NCBI GenBank assembly: GCA_963513935.1
Contig: OY740765.1
Location: 114,767,362 to 114,831,361, forward strand
Direction: 5' to 3'
Source: Aphrophora alni
Taxonomy: Eukaryota > Arthropoda > Insecta > Hemiptera > Aphrophoridae
DNA: 64,000 bases
Made by a program: the position numbers and the translations under genes. The notes under the pieces are model-generated. The model saw only the letters and a list, made by a program, of their open reading frames with translations. It ran no database searches and had not been told where the DNA came from. Of the stretch, positions 43,837 through 55,640 are shown one piece after another; the stretch's first letter is position 1; each line of letters begins with the position of its first letter.

Positions 43837-44514
43837 CAGTAGAACCTCTGTTAACCGGCCTCGGATTAACCGGCCTATATCGTAGTGTACTAATTGGATG
43901 AGAGTTTCCGAAAATAAATTGTAATTGAAACACCAAAGCGGCGGCGATATCAAACGACTTTGTCGATAGCGGTATCCCATGTCGGCGGCGTAAAAACACC
44001 GCGGCATTGGCACCAGTCGGTATAGCAGACATACACCCACAAAAACGTTTGATGGGCCGCTTTTTTTCCACGAATCATTTTAGTATACATTATGGAAAAT
44101 ATAACATTTCTTTTCAGTTTTCTTCTTGTCTTTGACTGGTTATGATCTACGTACAGTATATACAGTAAATAAAAATGAGTGAGTTACGAAAACGGAAGCG
44201 TGTGTTGGTTTCGTTTGAGACGCTGTTAAATGTGTCAAAAGACTTGACAGAGGGGAATCTGTAAAAAAGCTTTGTAGTGTTTAATTTTTTCATGTTTGAT
44301 GTATAATATACATAACATAATATATACGATACATTTATGTACAATAAAATGAGTTGCAATAACATCTTAATTGCATAATTCTTAGCGCTGCCTGAATAAA
44401 TAAGCTCTCTTTGAACGAAAACCGATTATTCACGGGAACCTCTGATTAACCGGCCAAACGGGCAACCGGCCCGGGTGTCAGTCCCGACTAGACCGGTTAA
44501 GAGGGGTTCTACTG
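43837..44514 (+). mobile_element. pogo/Tigger-type element, 678 bp, TA target
   Basis: Ends cagtagaacctctgttaacc and the mirrored ggttaagaggggttctactg are flanked by TA (43835-43836 and 44515-44516). ggattaaccggcc subterminal repeats occur at both ends, as in pogo-like elements. It lies between ORF1 and ORF2 of LINE copy 2; copy 1 shows the site uninterrupted (about 27975-28010). Most of the transposase is missing, so it was mobilised in trans, MITE-like. Confidence 0.92.
44174..44290 (+). pseudogene. pogo transposase N-terminus (CENP-B-type HTH) remnant
   Basis: Inside the 678-bp element, an ATG frame reads MSELRKRKRVLVSFETLLN, VSKDLTEGN, with the continuation ESVKKLC in a shifted frame. 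K-R-K-R followed by a helix and then G-x-SVKKLC is the start of the centromere-protein-B-like DNA-binding domain of pogo/Tigger transposases. Only about 35 residues remain. Confidence 0.65.
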
Positions 44515-44531
44515 TATCTTAATCATAAAAT

Positions 44532-46816
44532 ATGGCCAGAAATTTAAACTTAGGTAACGTGATACAATGGAACATTAACAGTGTGAGAATTCACATCGAA
44601 GATCTTTAGGTTCTTGTACATGATACATCCTCTTTAATAATTTGTCTGCAAGAGATTCATCTCCATCAACCACACTCATTTAGTTTGAGAGGGTCCTCAG
44701 TTTTTCATACTGATTTTCTCACTGCTGACAGAGCTAAAGGATGAGTTGCAATACTCGTTCACAACTCCATCTGTGGTATGTCTGTAAAGCTAAGGACTTC
44801 ATTGCAAGCAGTAGCAATAACGATCACTATACCATATAAAATGACAATTTGTTGTTTGTACTTGCCACCTAATTTCAGCTTTGAAGAAGTGGAACTGGTT
44901 GACCTGATCAGACAGTTGCCTGCCCCATTTCTTTTGATATGCAATTTTAATTCTCATCACTATACATGGGGATCAGACACCTGAGGCCCCAGAGGGAGCC
45001 GTAATGACGGGATTCGAACCAATTTGGATTTGCTCCTGCTCAATGACGGTTCACCTACTCATCTGGCGGCTTCTGCAGGTGGTTAGACGACTGTCGACTT
45101 GTCATTTTGTAACTCTAGCCTTGCCACTAAATTTGAGTGGTCCGTTCTATCTGACAATTACAGTGGTGATCACGCTCCTGTGAGGCTTACATTTTCTGAC
45201 TTCTCACACTGTAATGATTGTCTTCCCAGATAAATTTTGTGGAAAGCAAAATGGGAAAGTTTTACTAGTGAATTTGTGTCACCTATTTATAATAATTACG
45301 TTCCTATTAATGAAGCAGTACAGTCTTTTACGGAAGCACTCCTTATAGCAACGGACAACAACGTTCCGAAAACATCGACGAGACAACTATGTCCACCAGT
45401 TCCATGGTGGAACGAGGAATGCAGTTATGCTCTCTGTTTATGTCGTAAAACACTAAGGAAGTTTAATCGAAGATTTACTTGTGAAAACCTCGAAAAGTAT
45501 AAAATTCTATGAGCTAAAGCATGTCGAGTGTTTAGGCAGAGTGGAGGGGAATCATGGGCTCAGTATCAAAAACCACACCCACGTCAACGGTGTGGAAGAA
45601 GTTACATTCTGTTTGTGGTCCTCCTCCCTCTGCTCCCATATTGGGACTTAAGCAGAAGGATAAAGCTTTGACTACAGATAACTATGAAATTGCTAATGTT
45701 TTGGGCTCATCATTCGCTGGCTTTTCTTCAAATACTATTTTCAAAGATGCTTTTGTTTTATATCAAATATCTTAAAACGCAATACCTTTCACAGTAGGTC
45801 TGTCAGAAGATTCGCCATTAAATACTCCATTTTACTTACAGGAATTAAAGTCTGCTGTGTCTTCCGGACGGGATTCCGCTCTAGATCCGGACAGCATAGT
45901 TTTTCTATGACCAAACACCTCCCAACCTTGGGAAGCTGACTCTCCTTAAAATATACAATCGTATAATCAAGGAGCAATGTTTTCCCGAGGCTTGGTTGGA
46001 GGCTCTTCTAAAACCAGATAGAGAATGAACTGAGCCAGGAAGTTACTGTCCCATTTATCTTGCTAGTATGCTCTGCGAGCTAGTAGATTGAATGATCAAA
46101 CGGCGCCTTGTTTGGTACCTTGGGAGTGACCGGCTACTTTGTAATGAACAATGTGGCTTTAGGAGTGTTTGTTTATCTGCCGATCAGCTCTTTTCTTTGG
46201 AGTCTGTCATGAAAAATGCCTTTTTCTTGCGTCAGACACTGATTGCAGTGTTTTTTGACCTGGAATGGGCCTATGATATGGCTTGGCGAAGATGTATACT
46301 GAATACTTTAAAATCAAAGGGTATAAATGGTAATATTCTTGCTTTTATTATGAACTTTTTATAACAGATATTTCAGAATGTGCGTTGGAACTATTTTGTC
46401 TAATCGTTATCACTTAGAGAATGGTGTCCCTCATGGTAGTGTGCTTAGCGTAACCCTGTTTGCTGTGGCAATCAACAGCATTACCGCCAATGTGCAGTGC
46501 CCTGTCCACTGTTCTCTATTTGTTGACGATTTTGCTATGTATGTGGTTACTCGAGATATGGCAACTTCCGAAAGAGCCCTTTAACTTGTAATAATAAACT
46601 GCAATCTTGGTCAAGATTGACAGGATTTAAGTTCTCTGCTTCCAAAACGCAATGCATTGCTTTTAGTCATTGACGACTGAACCATCAGCCTTTATTATTT
46701 CTTGACGGAACACAACTTCAAACTACTGAAAGTGCTAAATTTTTAGGCCTATTATTTGATCATAGACCTTCTTGGATTCCTCATCTATCTGATCTGAAAA
46801 CACGGTGCAATAAAAT
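44532..46816 (+). pseudogene. LINE copy 2 ORF2, endonuclease and RT part
   Basis: Nearly identical to 28014-30298 in copy 1. Differences include a stop early in the endonuclease (tcttag near 44608), TGA at 44743, CNFNSHHYTWGS in place of the GDFN motif, and indels near 45905 and 46000. RT motif A FFDLEWAYDMAWR (46250s), motif B NGVPHGSVLSVTLFA and motif C HCSLFVDDFAMYV (near 46510) are readable. The region runs straight through the point where copy 1 holds the mariner. Confidence 0.9.
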
Positions 46817-47088
46817 ACTTGACATGTTATGTGATCTCAGCGGTACTCAGTGAGGAGCCGATAGGACTTGTATGCTACGTTTTTACCATGCTTTTGTTGT
46901 TATTCGATCACAGATTGATTATGGCTCCATAGTCTACTCATTCGCAAGACCATCAGCCATTAGGAAGCTTGATTCGATACATATCTCTGCACTGTGTATT
47001 GTTTCTGGAGCATTTCGTTCGAGTCCAGTTTCTAGCTGACATGCTGAGACTAGTAAACCATCTCTTACTCGATGAAGACAGCAACTAC

Positions 47089-47130
<42 letters not shown>

Positions 47131-48076
47131 GCGCTCCAAATAATATTATCTGGCTTATGACATTGTTTTTAATAAGCCTTTGGCTGACAGATATGAATGT
47201 CGCTAGAATAACACTTCACCATTTGGCATTAAAACACCAAATCCTTGATAATTTGGGCCTTGTACTTCTTCCAATGAGTGTGTATACTCCATGTCTGATA
47301 CCTCCATGGCTCATACAAATGCCAACTCTTGATTTTTCCCTGTCCTGGTTCGTCAAGTACAACACTCCTGATGTAGTATATCATCAGGTGTTTCACTGTA
47401 TACTTGATGAATACCAATCCAGTAAAATTATTTTCACAGATGGTTCTAAACTGGACTGTAAAGTTGATTGCGCATATTACTCATCCTGTCAGGTGTATAT
47501 GTATGGGTTATAGTGTATTCTCTATACACTCTATACTCTGCGGAACTCTGCTATTTTGAAAGGCTTTAATACCGTTCCATCTGGTTTCCGTCACTATCTT
47601 TTGTGTTCCGATTCCAAAAGTGCTTTACAGTCTATCCAGGATGAATATTCTAAGAATCCCTTGGTTGAAGATATCTTGTGTCCCATACACAGACTTCGGC
47701 TAAGGGACGTCAGAGTATCATTTTGCTGGGTACCTGGGCATTGTGGAATTTCAGGAAACACAAAAAAATGATGAAGCGGCAAAGGAAGCTACAAGTTGGA
47801 TACCAGTCACACAGCGTGTTGTGATATCTGACTTAGTATCGTCTGTGAAAATCACTTTTCATAGGCAATGGGAAGAAGAGTGGACAAAAACAGACTCCAA
47901 TAAGCTGAGGGAAATAATAGACGCTGTTCGTCCGTGAATTACATCCATACGTGCCAGTCGTCGAGAGAAGGTGGTGATTACCTATGTTCTTATCGGTCAT
48001 TCAATGATTACTCATGGATTTCTGATGGAACACAGGAATCCTTCACAATGCCCATTTTGTCAAGGTGTGTTGTCAA
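46817..48076 (+). pseudogene. LINE copy 2 ORF2 C-terminus with RNase H
   Basis: After the RT thumb and a TA microsatellite (47093-47126), RNase H motifs are better kept than in copy 1: IIFTDGSKLDCKVD (first Asp, near 47430), LLCSDSKSALQSIQ (second Asp, near 47600) and VSFCWVPGHCGISGNTKK (His region, near 47715), followed by NDEAAKEAT. Frames change at several points. The coding remnant ends where piggyBac is inserted. Confidence 0.85.
47093..47126. repeat. TA microsatellite in LINE copy 2
   Basis: About 17 TA units; copy 1 has only acatatatatgta here, so the tract expanded after insertion. Confidence 0.95.
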
Positions 48077-48080
48077 TTAA

Positions 48081-50746
48081 CCTGGGATCAATCGCGTCAG
48101 CTGGAATTATGTGAGTGGTCGCATGTATCGAACATCTGATTTTAAGTTGTATTTATAAGCACACAACCAAATAATTGTGCGCACACACACACACACACAA
48201 ACACATATAAATTAAATACAATTTATTTTTACATACTTTTATTTAGCTAAAATTTGTATTGTTACACAGTGACATAGACAATAAAAGTTATATTTTTGAA
48301 ATCACGTAGTAATAAAATTGTGATTATAAAATTCTTCAACTATATTTCTTCATTAATTTCAAGGCAGAAACATTCTGTACAAACAAGTTTCATTAACCCT
48401 GTGTGTTCTTTATATAGTGGTCTTTGGCATTCTCCACATCTTTCTAAAGTAAATCTGTTTTTCCGTATGGGCAATAAGCGCATCGTAACTTTTAGCCTTC
48501 ACCTCCTAAAACAATATTGTTTTATATCATTTCCAGAAAATTAGCTATTTTTATCTTATATGATGATATATTGTATTAACATATTTGGTGTAATGAAAAA
48601 AGAAAAAGAATTAAGATGGTAAAATACTATTATTTGCGTTTCATAGTCGGTAATTTTGCAAGTATGAAATTGGAGTTTTGAAAGCAGAAAAAAACCTGGA
48701 AATAATGAAAATCTTACCTCCACTGTTATACCTTGTAGGTGTGACTCCAATGATGTTTCCAATGCTCTGCTTTAGCCCCAGTGGGAGAACTTCAATAGAG
48801 GCATGTTTCAACAGATGTGGTTTAGCTAGTTCTCTAGCTAACTGGTGGGAACTATACTGAGTATAATAACTCTTCGTGGGAATTTGTTCAATGTGTTGGC
48901 ATATAAGATTATTTGAGCATTAATTGTTGCAAGATTCAAAACACCATTAAAAATTGTCAATGGCTATCTATTACTCATTGTTTTTTAAGTCTGTTAACAA
49001 CATCGACTCCCCCTTTTGTCAAATTATAGAATGTAATGACTTCAGGTTTTGCCTTTTCTCCGGTGTCTGAGTCAATAGTATCTTCTTTGTGCATTGTAGA
49101 TATCAACACATTTTTTATGTTTTTCAGAACATAAGACACCAGTTATGTACGGTTTGATTCAACTCCGAAATCTAACATGCCACTTCCTACCACCCTGTCT
49201 TTTACGTCCAAAAACCTTTCCGGGAGTTGAGGTTTATTTTTTTGTATTGTCCCAACAACAGTTGTTCTGTGTTGAGTATAAAGTTCGTTGGATATTGGTA
49301 TAGATGTGTAATAGTTATCAAATGTCACGTTTCTTCCACTTTTATCGATAGGTCTTAACATTCTCTTTACTACATTGTTGACATCATTTTCCAATCTGTA
49401 AGTCCATCTGGTTGCTTTCTCGCATATATCTCCATAGTTAGGGTATAAAAGTGTCTAGCATCCACCAATGCATAAATTTTGAGCCCATATTTATCAGGCT
49501 TGATGCTGATGTACTGCTTGAATTTACATTTACCTCTAAAACCTACAAGCATCTCGTCCAGTGTGCAGTATTCACCTACTGTGTAACTTTAATTACAACA
49601 GTTCACAAATTCTTCAAACACAAACCTTATAGGGGGAATATTGTCGATTTCCTGTGGTCTGCTCAAGTTGTTTGTCATCAAATCTAATTGCATGAATAAG
49701 AGTGTGAAACATCCTCTCTCTCATAACAGTCCTGAAAAATTCAGGCGCTGTCCCCCATCTGTAGTCCACATTTCTGAAATATTTAGATGGTTTGCCTTTT
49801 TCGTAACAAACACCCAGGAACGTGGACAATTCTTCTAAGTCTGTCAGTGGGCAATCCCTAGAACTACTATAATGATTACTCATTTGCTCTTGGTTAGTAT
49901 ATAGCACAATTTGAGTTAAAATTTCATCTGGGAAGCATCATTCAAAGATGCTTGTACAGTTCTTTGCGTTGCCTTTTTAAAAATAATATTTTGCCGAGAT
50001 TTCCTACTTGATGGCAATTGTGGTTTGTGTACATACCACTTAGTTCTCTCATCTTTACCAACATAATGAGGATTAGGATAGCACTGTAAACAAAGTGGAA
50101 TATATCGAACTAATTGTTCTGTGTATAATTGCAAATCTACATCGTCGTCATCTGTGTTATGTTCATTTCGTTGGGTAGGACCATCACTCTCACTATCACA
50201 ATCATTACTATCTTCAGGAAGAATGTTACTGTCAGTATCTATTTCATCAATCCGACTTATAATAATATTATCGTTTGGCTCATTAGCCATTGTATACTTA
50301 CTTTATAATTACAAAATAAGAACTCAATATTTACACATTAAAAAGTTAAATTTACTTTATACAACACTACTATGTACAAAAGCTACATATATACAGACAC
50401 TATATTTATTATGTATAGACACTCACACTCTACATAACTTATAATTTCCACGTCAACTTGGAAAAACGAATAACACCAATGGTCATGCCGTTAGGTGGAA
50501 CCTAACACTGACTTTCACACGAACAGTTGTGAGGCTAGCTTTCAACTAACGATACTGAGGGGCGTGTACAACTTTACAACCCCCACTATAGTATTCATAT
50601 CATCTTCTAAATACCAATAGTATACGCCTAAATGATCTATCGAGGAATAGGAAGAGTTTCAATAAATTCTTCTTAAAAACAAAACAAAAATTCTTTATAA
50701 AGACTAATTTTTTTAGATCAAATCTAACAACGCAACTGCTCCCTGG
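48081..50746 (-). mobile_element. piggyBac element, 2,666 bp, TTAA target
   Basis: Left end cctgggatcaatcgcgt and right end (reverse complement) ccagggagcagttgcgt form a mismatched inverted repeat, flanked by TTAA on both sides (48077-48080 and 50747-50750). The length is normal for an autonomous piggyBac-like element. It is inserted in LINE copy 2; copy 1 shows the unoccupied site at about 32785-32800 (ataattaagcac). It carries the broken transposase described next. Confidence 0.95.
48340..50290 (-). pseudogene. piggyBac transposase, full length but frameshifted
   Basis: Minus-strand gene, ATG at 50290 to TAG at 48342-48340. N-terminus is acidic (MANEPNDNIIISRIDEIDTD, NTDDDDVD). Core: TDLEELSTFLGVCYEKGKPS and YRWGTAPEFFRTVMRERMF, the DDE_Tnp_1_7 start. 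The catalytic Asp set is visible: KYGLKIYALVDARHFYTL, NVTFDNYYTSIPIS and NLTKGGVDVVNRL. The C-terminal cysteine domain is RCAYCPYGKTD, then after a frame break RCGECQRPLYKEHTG and VCTECFCLE. At least five breaks (near 49915, 49610, 49380, 48960, 48450), so no activity. Its length of about 650 codons matches the family. Confidence 0.93.
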
Positions 50747-50750
50747 TTAA

Positions 50751-51275
50751 GTATATATCCTCATTGACTGTATTGCTTTGAGAGGTGTGCATAAAACATT
50801 TCCCCTTCCCAAATCCATTCAGGCGTTGTTGGGGGATAATGCTCAGATCCTTGATCGGGTATTGTCCTTTTTGCATCGTCTGAAAATTTTTGATAAAATC
50901 TAGTCAATTATTGCAGATTTATTCTACAACTCTGTAATATTATGTTTAGTTTTCCTTTTAAATTTAATTCTGTAATTTGTTGCAGGGCCCTTTTACAGCC
51001 TTGTAATATTTATTTTTATTGTTGTTAATTGTATTTTACATATTTTATAATTGTTAATTCGTGCCAGGCCTATTTTACAACCTTGTAACATGTTATGTTG
51101 TGGTTTAATTTTGTTTGTTAATTTGTATTTGTTATGTTATTGTTTAAAAAAATTCTATGTTATTGTTATTGTTTTGTCATTTGTGTGTATAAAGTTAGAG
51201 CATCTTCATGTTCAATTTTGTGAAGGGGTTAGTGACCGGAATGGTTTTTCGATATAAAACACCAAAAACCCAAAA
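50751..51275 (+). other. LINE copy 2 3' UTR beyond piggyBac
   Basis: Continues copy 1 from 32800: tcctcattga, ccattcaggc, gatcgggtattgtc, gcatcgtctgaaa-tttttga, then the three ~75-base ttgcag...tgtaatatt units (50915, 50980, 51060). It ends with tagtgaccggaatggttttt and an A-rich tail. Confidence 0.85.
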
Positions 51276-51284
51276 AAAATCATA

Positions 51285-52899
51285 CGGGAACCATTCCTTT
51301 GAACAGACTCCAGGATTATTGGAAGACTCACCAATTGTTTAACATACAGTGTTTCACAGAGGGATCGATTTTTTAAAACTATTTTGCATTTTACTAAAAA
51401 CATTGACATTTAAGAAAATCAATTGTATATAGTCCAGCCACTGATTGATCACTTCAATAATATAATGAATGCTGTTTATTATCTTGATAAACAGCTTTCT
51501 CTGTACGAAGCAATGGTGTTGTGGCATGGCCGTTTATACTACACTAGTACATAAAAGGGAAAAAACATAAGTATGGGATAACATTTTATACTTTATCAGA
51601 GCCAAATGGTTTGAACCTAAAATTCACTATATATAGTGGGAAAAATAGTCCTCTTGATGGTAAAGATCATACACAAAAAGTAACGAAAAGTTGAACCAAG
51701 GGCATGCTGTGAATATGGATAATTATTATAATAGTGTATCACTAGCGTCAAAACTATTAAGTAAGAAAACATATTGCACTGGAACATTGAGGGCTGATAG
51801 AAAAAATAATCCTGACAAAATTAAGAAATCTAAATTGGCAAAGTGTGAAATGATTGCAGAATACACTGATGGGATCATGGTAGGGAAATGAAAAGATAAA
51901 TGTGTGGTAAATTATATTTTCACACAATTTTAAAATGAAATCGCTAGATTATCCAAAAAGAAAAGTGATAAAGAAATTCAGAAACCATTGCCTAACGTTC
52001 AATATAATGCTTTTATGAAAGGTTTTGATCGATCTGACCAACTGCTATCTTATTACCTTGCGAGCGAAAAACATTACGGTGGTATAAGAATATATTTATA
52101 CATGTAATACAAATGTTGCTTTTAAACAGTTTACATTTGTATAATATGAACTGCGATACAGGGAAAACTGAACCTATATGACTTCAGACTGCAAGTCGTT
52201 GAAGCACTTTTACCACCAATAGAGACTTTAGATGTCAATCATAGTACTCCCACACATAATTCTTCATGTAAGTGAAAATCTGAATCTACAGATCATTATA
52301 TCATGAAGAAGACATAACGTGATGGTCGAAATCGTATCAAAAGAAAAAGATGTTGAGTATGCACTAAAAATGGAAACAGAAATCTATATACTATGTACTA
52401 TTGTAATGATTGTTTAGACAAACCTGGCTTATGTGCTGGATAATGTTTTACAGAATACCACAAAAATAAAACAAGACAACAATAAGTAGGTAAATGTAAA
52501 GTGTAAATAGTTCAAAAAAATATTTAAAAACTCAAAATATATTAGAAACAGTTTAATTTTGAATTTAAAAAAAAAATTATAGTATTAAAATGAGCAAGTA
52601 AAAGTATAAACTTGAAAGTGACAAAAGTAAAATTCAATGTCGTGAAGTGAACACATTCCTACGATGTAAATAAATGACATCCCACATGTTGTATACAGAA
52701 AACTTTCTCATGAAGCTGACGATGCGCCGACACAACCACGTATTATGACATCATGATTTTAACAAAAAATCTTTTTATAACACAATTTGATATGTTGTAT
52801 GGAGTTTTTAAGATTAATGGTAAGTTTTACAAAACAAGATTTTTTTTTAACCATTTTAAGGTGTTTTTAGAAATATATGGCCAGCTGTAAATGTGTTAA
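51285..52899 (+). mobile_element. Second piggyBac-like remnant (PGBD4-like), 5' end lost
   Basis: Starts abruptly after the A-rich tail of LINE copy 2 and ends at a piggyBac-type terminus ggccagctgtaaatgtg-TTAA (52880-52899). No matching left end is found, so the 5' part is missing. It carries a broken transposase. The last ~247 bases are duplicated in tandem. Confidence 0.7.
51310..52490 (+). pseudogene. piggyBac transposase (PGBD4-like), broken
   Basis: Blocks in order on the plus strand, in several frames: RDRFFKTILHFTKNIDI, VQPLIDHFNN, LDKQLSLYEAMVLWHGRLYY, NQGHAVNMDNYYNSVSLASK, TYCTGTLRADRKNNPDK, FMKGFDRSDQLLSYYLAS, RCRVCTKNGNRN and YYCNDC...KPGLCAG. They are the DDE_Tnp_1_7 core with its Asp residues (SLYEAM, MDNYYNS, GFDRSDQ) and the C-terminal cysteine domain. 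The family differs from that at 48340: G-F-D-R-S-D-Q rather than GGVDVV. More than five stops or shifts; the N-terminus is missing. Confidence 0.9.
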
Positions 52900-53146
52900 G
52901 CATTCCTACGATGTAAATAAATGACATCCCACATGTTGTATACAGAAAACTTTCTCATGAAGCTGACGATGCGCCGACACAACCACGTATTATGACATCA
53001 TGATTTTAACAAAAAATCTTTTTATAACACAATTTGATATGTTGTATGGAGTTTTTAAGATTAATGGTAAGTTTTACAAAACAAGATTTTTTTTAACCAT
53101 TTTAAGGTGTTTTTAGAAATATATGGCCAGCTGTAAATGTGTTAAG
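52654..53146. repeat. Tandem duplication, 2 x ~247 bp, almost identical
   Basis: Unit 1 is 52654-52900 and unit 2 52901-53146; both run from cattcctacgatgtaaat to aaatgtgttaag. The only difference I see is one T fewer in a poly-T run of unit 2. Each unit carries the piggyBac 3' terminus. It is either very recent or an assembly artefact. Confidence 0.93.
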
Positions 53147-53749
53147 CCAGTCGGCATTACAGAGTTTGACTCATTTTCTTCATTTTTCAAAATACATCTT
53201 TTCTTTGAAGCATTTATGATATATAAACAATTAACATAATTGATGGTGTTACAAACATCGGTGGATACAGCATAATATGTAATTCTAATAAATTGTAAAT
53301 CTCAATGCAAGTAGCAAGCCAACAATATACAGGCTGTGGTGTTTTTTTATATTACTTTTTGGTTTATGAATATTGTTGTGTGTCAACATCGACATTGTTC
53401 TAGACAGTAGCCATATTGGGTCTCAAGAACAATTTATTAAAACAACCATTGAATAAGGTGTACTGTTAATAGAACCATTAGTATTACTGGGTGAAAATTA
53501 ATAAATAATATGTGAAAAAATTAAAAGAAGAAAAGAAGCTTTGTCCACTGTCTAAATCATGGTGTCATATAAAAAATATAGTTTAAAAGAGAGTGTATTT
53601 TAAACCTTTGCACACTGTTGATGTAGATTCTTGGCAAGTACAACATTGCTCCAAACGCCTTAAACGTGGATTTTTTGCAAAAACACATTCAAGGTATTAT
53701 GTAGTATGTACTAAGAATCGTCAAATAGAATTCAGGCAATACACCTCCT
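53147..53749. other. AT-rich non-coding stretch
   Basis: Nothing recognised. Confidence 0.4.
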
Positions 53750-53945
53750 AGTTGTTTGATGGTGAAACACCTCTCAGTTATCGACCCTACTATCAGGGTC
53801 GGAAGAGAACTAGAGTTTTTCAAGGGAGACTTGATACGAAAGATGAAACATAGGAATCTAACCCAAGACTATGTGGAAAAAGGTGTAGATCCAGCTAGGC
53901 ACCTCGGGATTCTGAAGCTTGTACTCACTATTGGGAGCCCCTGAG
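53750..53945 (-). repeat. SINE-like repeat copy, minus strand, well preserved
   Basis: Minus-strand reading: ggctcccaatagtgagtaca, cctcgaggtgcc-type head (atcccgaggtgcctagctgg), atctacacctttttccacat, agtcttgggttagattcc, caagtctcccttgaaaaac, ttccgaccctgatagtag, and the tail actgagaggtgtttcacc-a-tcaaacaac. The word GGTTAGATTCC resembles an RNA polymerase III B box (GGTTCGANTCC). The 62-codon plus-strand frame over it is not a gene. Confidence 0.7.
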
Positions 53946-55305
53946 GGAAGAGTCAAATACAAGTTTAGAATCTGTAGACAGCTTAAGACATATTTTGTAA
54001 GTTTTGAAGGTGATGCAGTATATCTACCACATTGCTATGGTGATGAACTTAGCTTAGCAATAGTTCCATAATGGTAACATGGTTATCACTGTCGCTCTCA
54101 GCTTTTATACTTCAAATTTTTAGTAATATAAACATTGTTTATCATGGCTAATCCTGATGTTTCAGATTTTGATCACTTTGCACATAGGATAATAGATGGT
54201 AATGATAATTTCTATTGTATATTTACTTTTTACTTTAACTGTTTTCATAATTTACTAAGAAATAAAAAAAAAAAAGGTAATTACCAAACAATAAAATTCA
54301 TATTTCGCCGCACAAATTTTTTATACAAAATAAGCCTAAATATAGAGTGTTTGAGAGTGTATTTTTTATAATTACATATATTTTAATTTGTTCAGGTTTA
54401 TAAGTAGCCATTTATAGGAAACAATTTGTAGTCCCACATATCAGAAACATGTTTTTGCAAAATTTATACAAACATGTGTTTGAATTTTCGTACAAAAAAA
54501 AATATTAAAAATTTTTTTAACACCTTTATCCTAATAAACAAGAAAAAAAATGTCAGTTTTTCAGCATCATGCAACCGGTTAAAGTAAATAAACTTTAAAA
54601 TATAGTTTAGAATAAAATATAATTTTCATATTTTAGCAAGTAAGTTACATTTGTGTAGCTGTTGCCCATGACACAGTGAACATCTGCAAGTGTGAATGAC
54701 ATCATACCTGCTTATAGACCAAGGACATCTCCTCAACCTTCTTATAATGTTGTAATAAAACAAACTGTAAATGAAATTAACATCATGCATCATCATTGAC
54801 TGTTAGACATTTTTGGATTTATTTCTATTACTCATTTTCTTTATAGTATTTATTTTGATTTATATACTGTAGAACAGGTTTCAATTATTTTACAGCAGTA
54901 CAAAGAAACATTTTTATGATTTTAAGAATAGAGAAACCCAGTAACAAACTGAATACACATTGCAAAATATTATCACTTCCTCACACAGCTACCAAAAATA
55001 ATATGTACCACTATATTCTCAAAAAAGTTCTACTAGTTATACATAATAAAGAAAATAATTGTTGCCCATGTACTTCTTTAGAGAATGAAGTTATAATATT
55101 AGGTTTTATATACACTTTTTTGCAAATATAGTTATCATAAATGTTAATAGATATTTATATATTTTAATAGAGCTTAAGTTTGTATTGCTCTTGTCAAAAA
55201 CTCTTCTAAATCATATTTGATTGAAATCGAATTTTTATGATGGTGGTCAAGGTTCATTTTTTGTTTTGCCAATTATCCCTTAACCATAATTTTACTTTTT
55301 TACAT
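53946..55305. other. AT-rich non-coding stretch
   Basis: No gene recognised; the 71- to 78-codon frames are AT-driven. Confidence 0.4.
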
Positions 55306-55640
55306 AATATACATAGTATAGAGAAAGTTAAGTGATTGGTGTATAGTTTTTTGCGGATATATGTTTTGAGGTCTCCTGAGCCCAATAAAGTAGTTATTGG
55401 AATGATGTGTTTCATATTTGCAGTGTTCCTCAGCCCAATTGTGTGGACCAATTTTAATCAAATTTCGTATGTGGGTGTATTTTGACCATAGTCATCAAAG
55501 CTCTTTTTTTTTACTCAGTAAGCAAGTTCATCCACCATACGTTTTAGTTGATTTTTTGGGGGATGTGTTTTGGATATATTGTAGAGTCAAATTTTGTTTG
55601 ATAGTGGCTGTGTTACACTTTAGCAATGGATAATGTGATG
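55306..55640 (+). repeat. Dispersed repeat family ('gaggtcc...gtattttgaccata')
   Basis: Shares with 1010-1400, 62330-62660 and others: tatagagaaagttaagtga, gttttgaggtctcctgagc, gttcctcagccc, accaattttaatcaaatttc and gtgggtgtattttgaccata. It has no coding content and is present in at least five diverged copies in this window. Confidence 0.6.

Larger units (their letters stand above)
41720..51275 (+). mobile_element. LINE copy 2 (I/Jockey group), near full length, twice interrupted
   Basis: Longest copy, keeping the 5' UTR and ORF1. Removing the pogo-type element (43837-44514) and the piggyBac (48081-50746) leaves about 6.2 kb. Order: 5' UTR (two ~145-base-spaced related blocks near 41725 and 41880, then a GC-richer region), ORF1 42431-43378, ORF2 44532-about 48075, and after the piggyBac the 3' UTR to an A-rich end near 51275. 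All genes carry frameshifts, so it is dead. Confidence 0.88.

Noticed and set aside
53756..53944. 62-codon plus-strand ORF
   Set aside because: It coincides with a SINE-like repeat whose other copies do not keep the frame.
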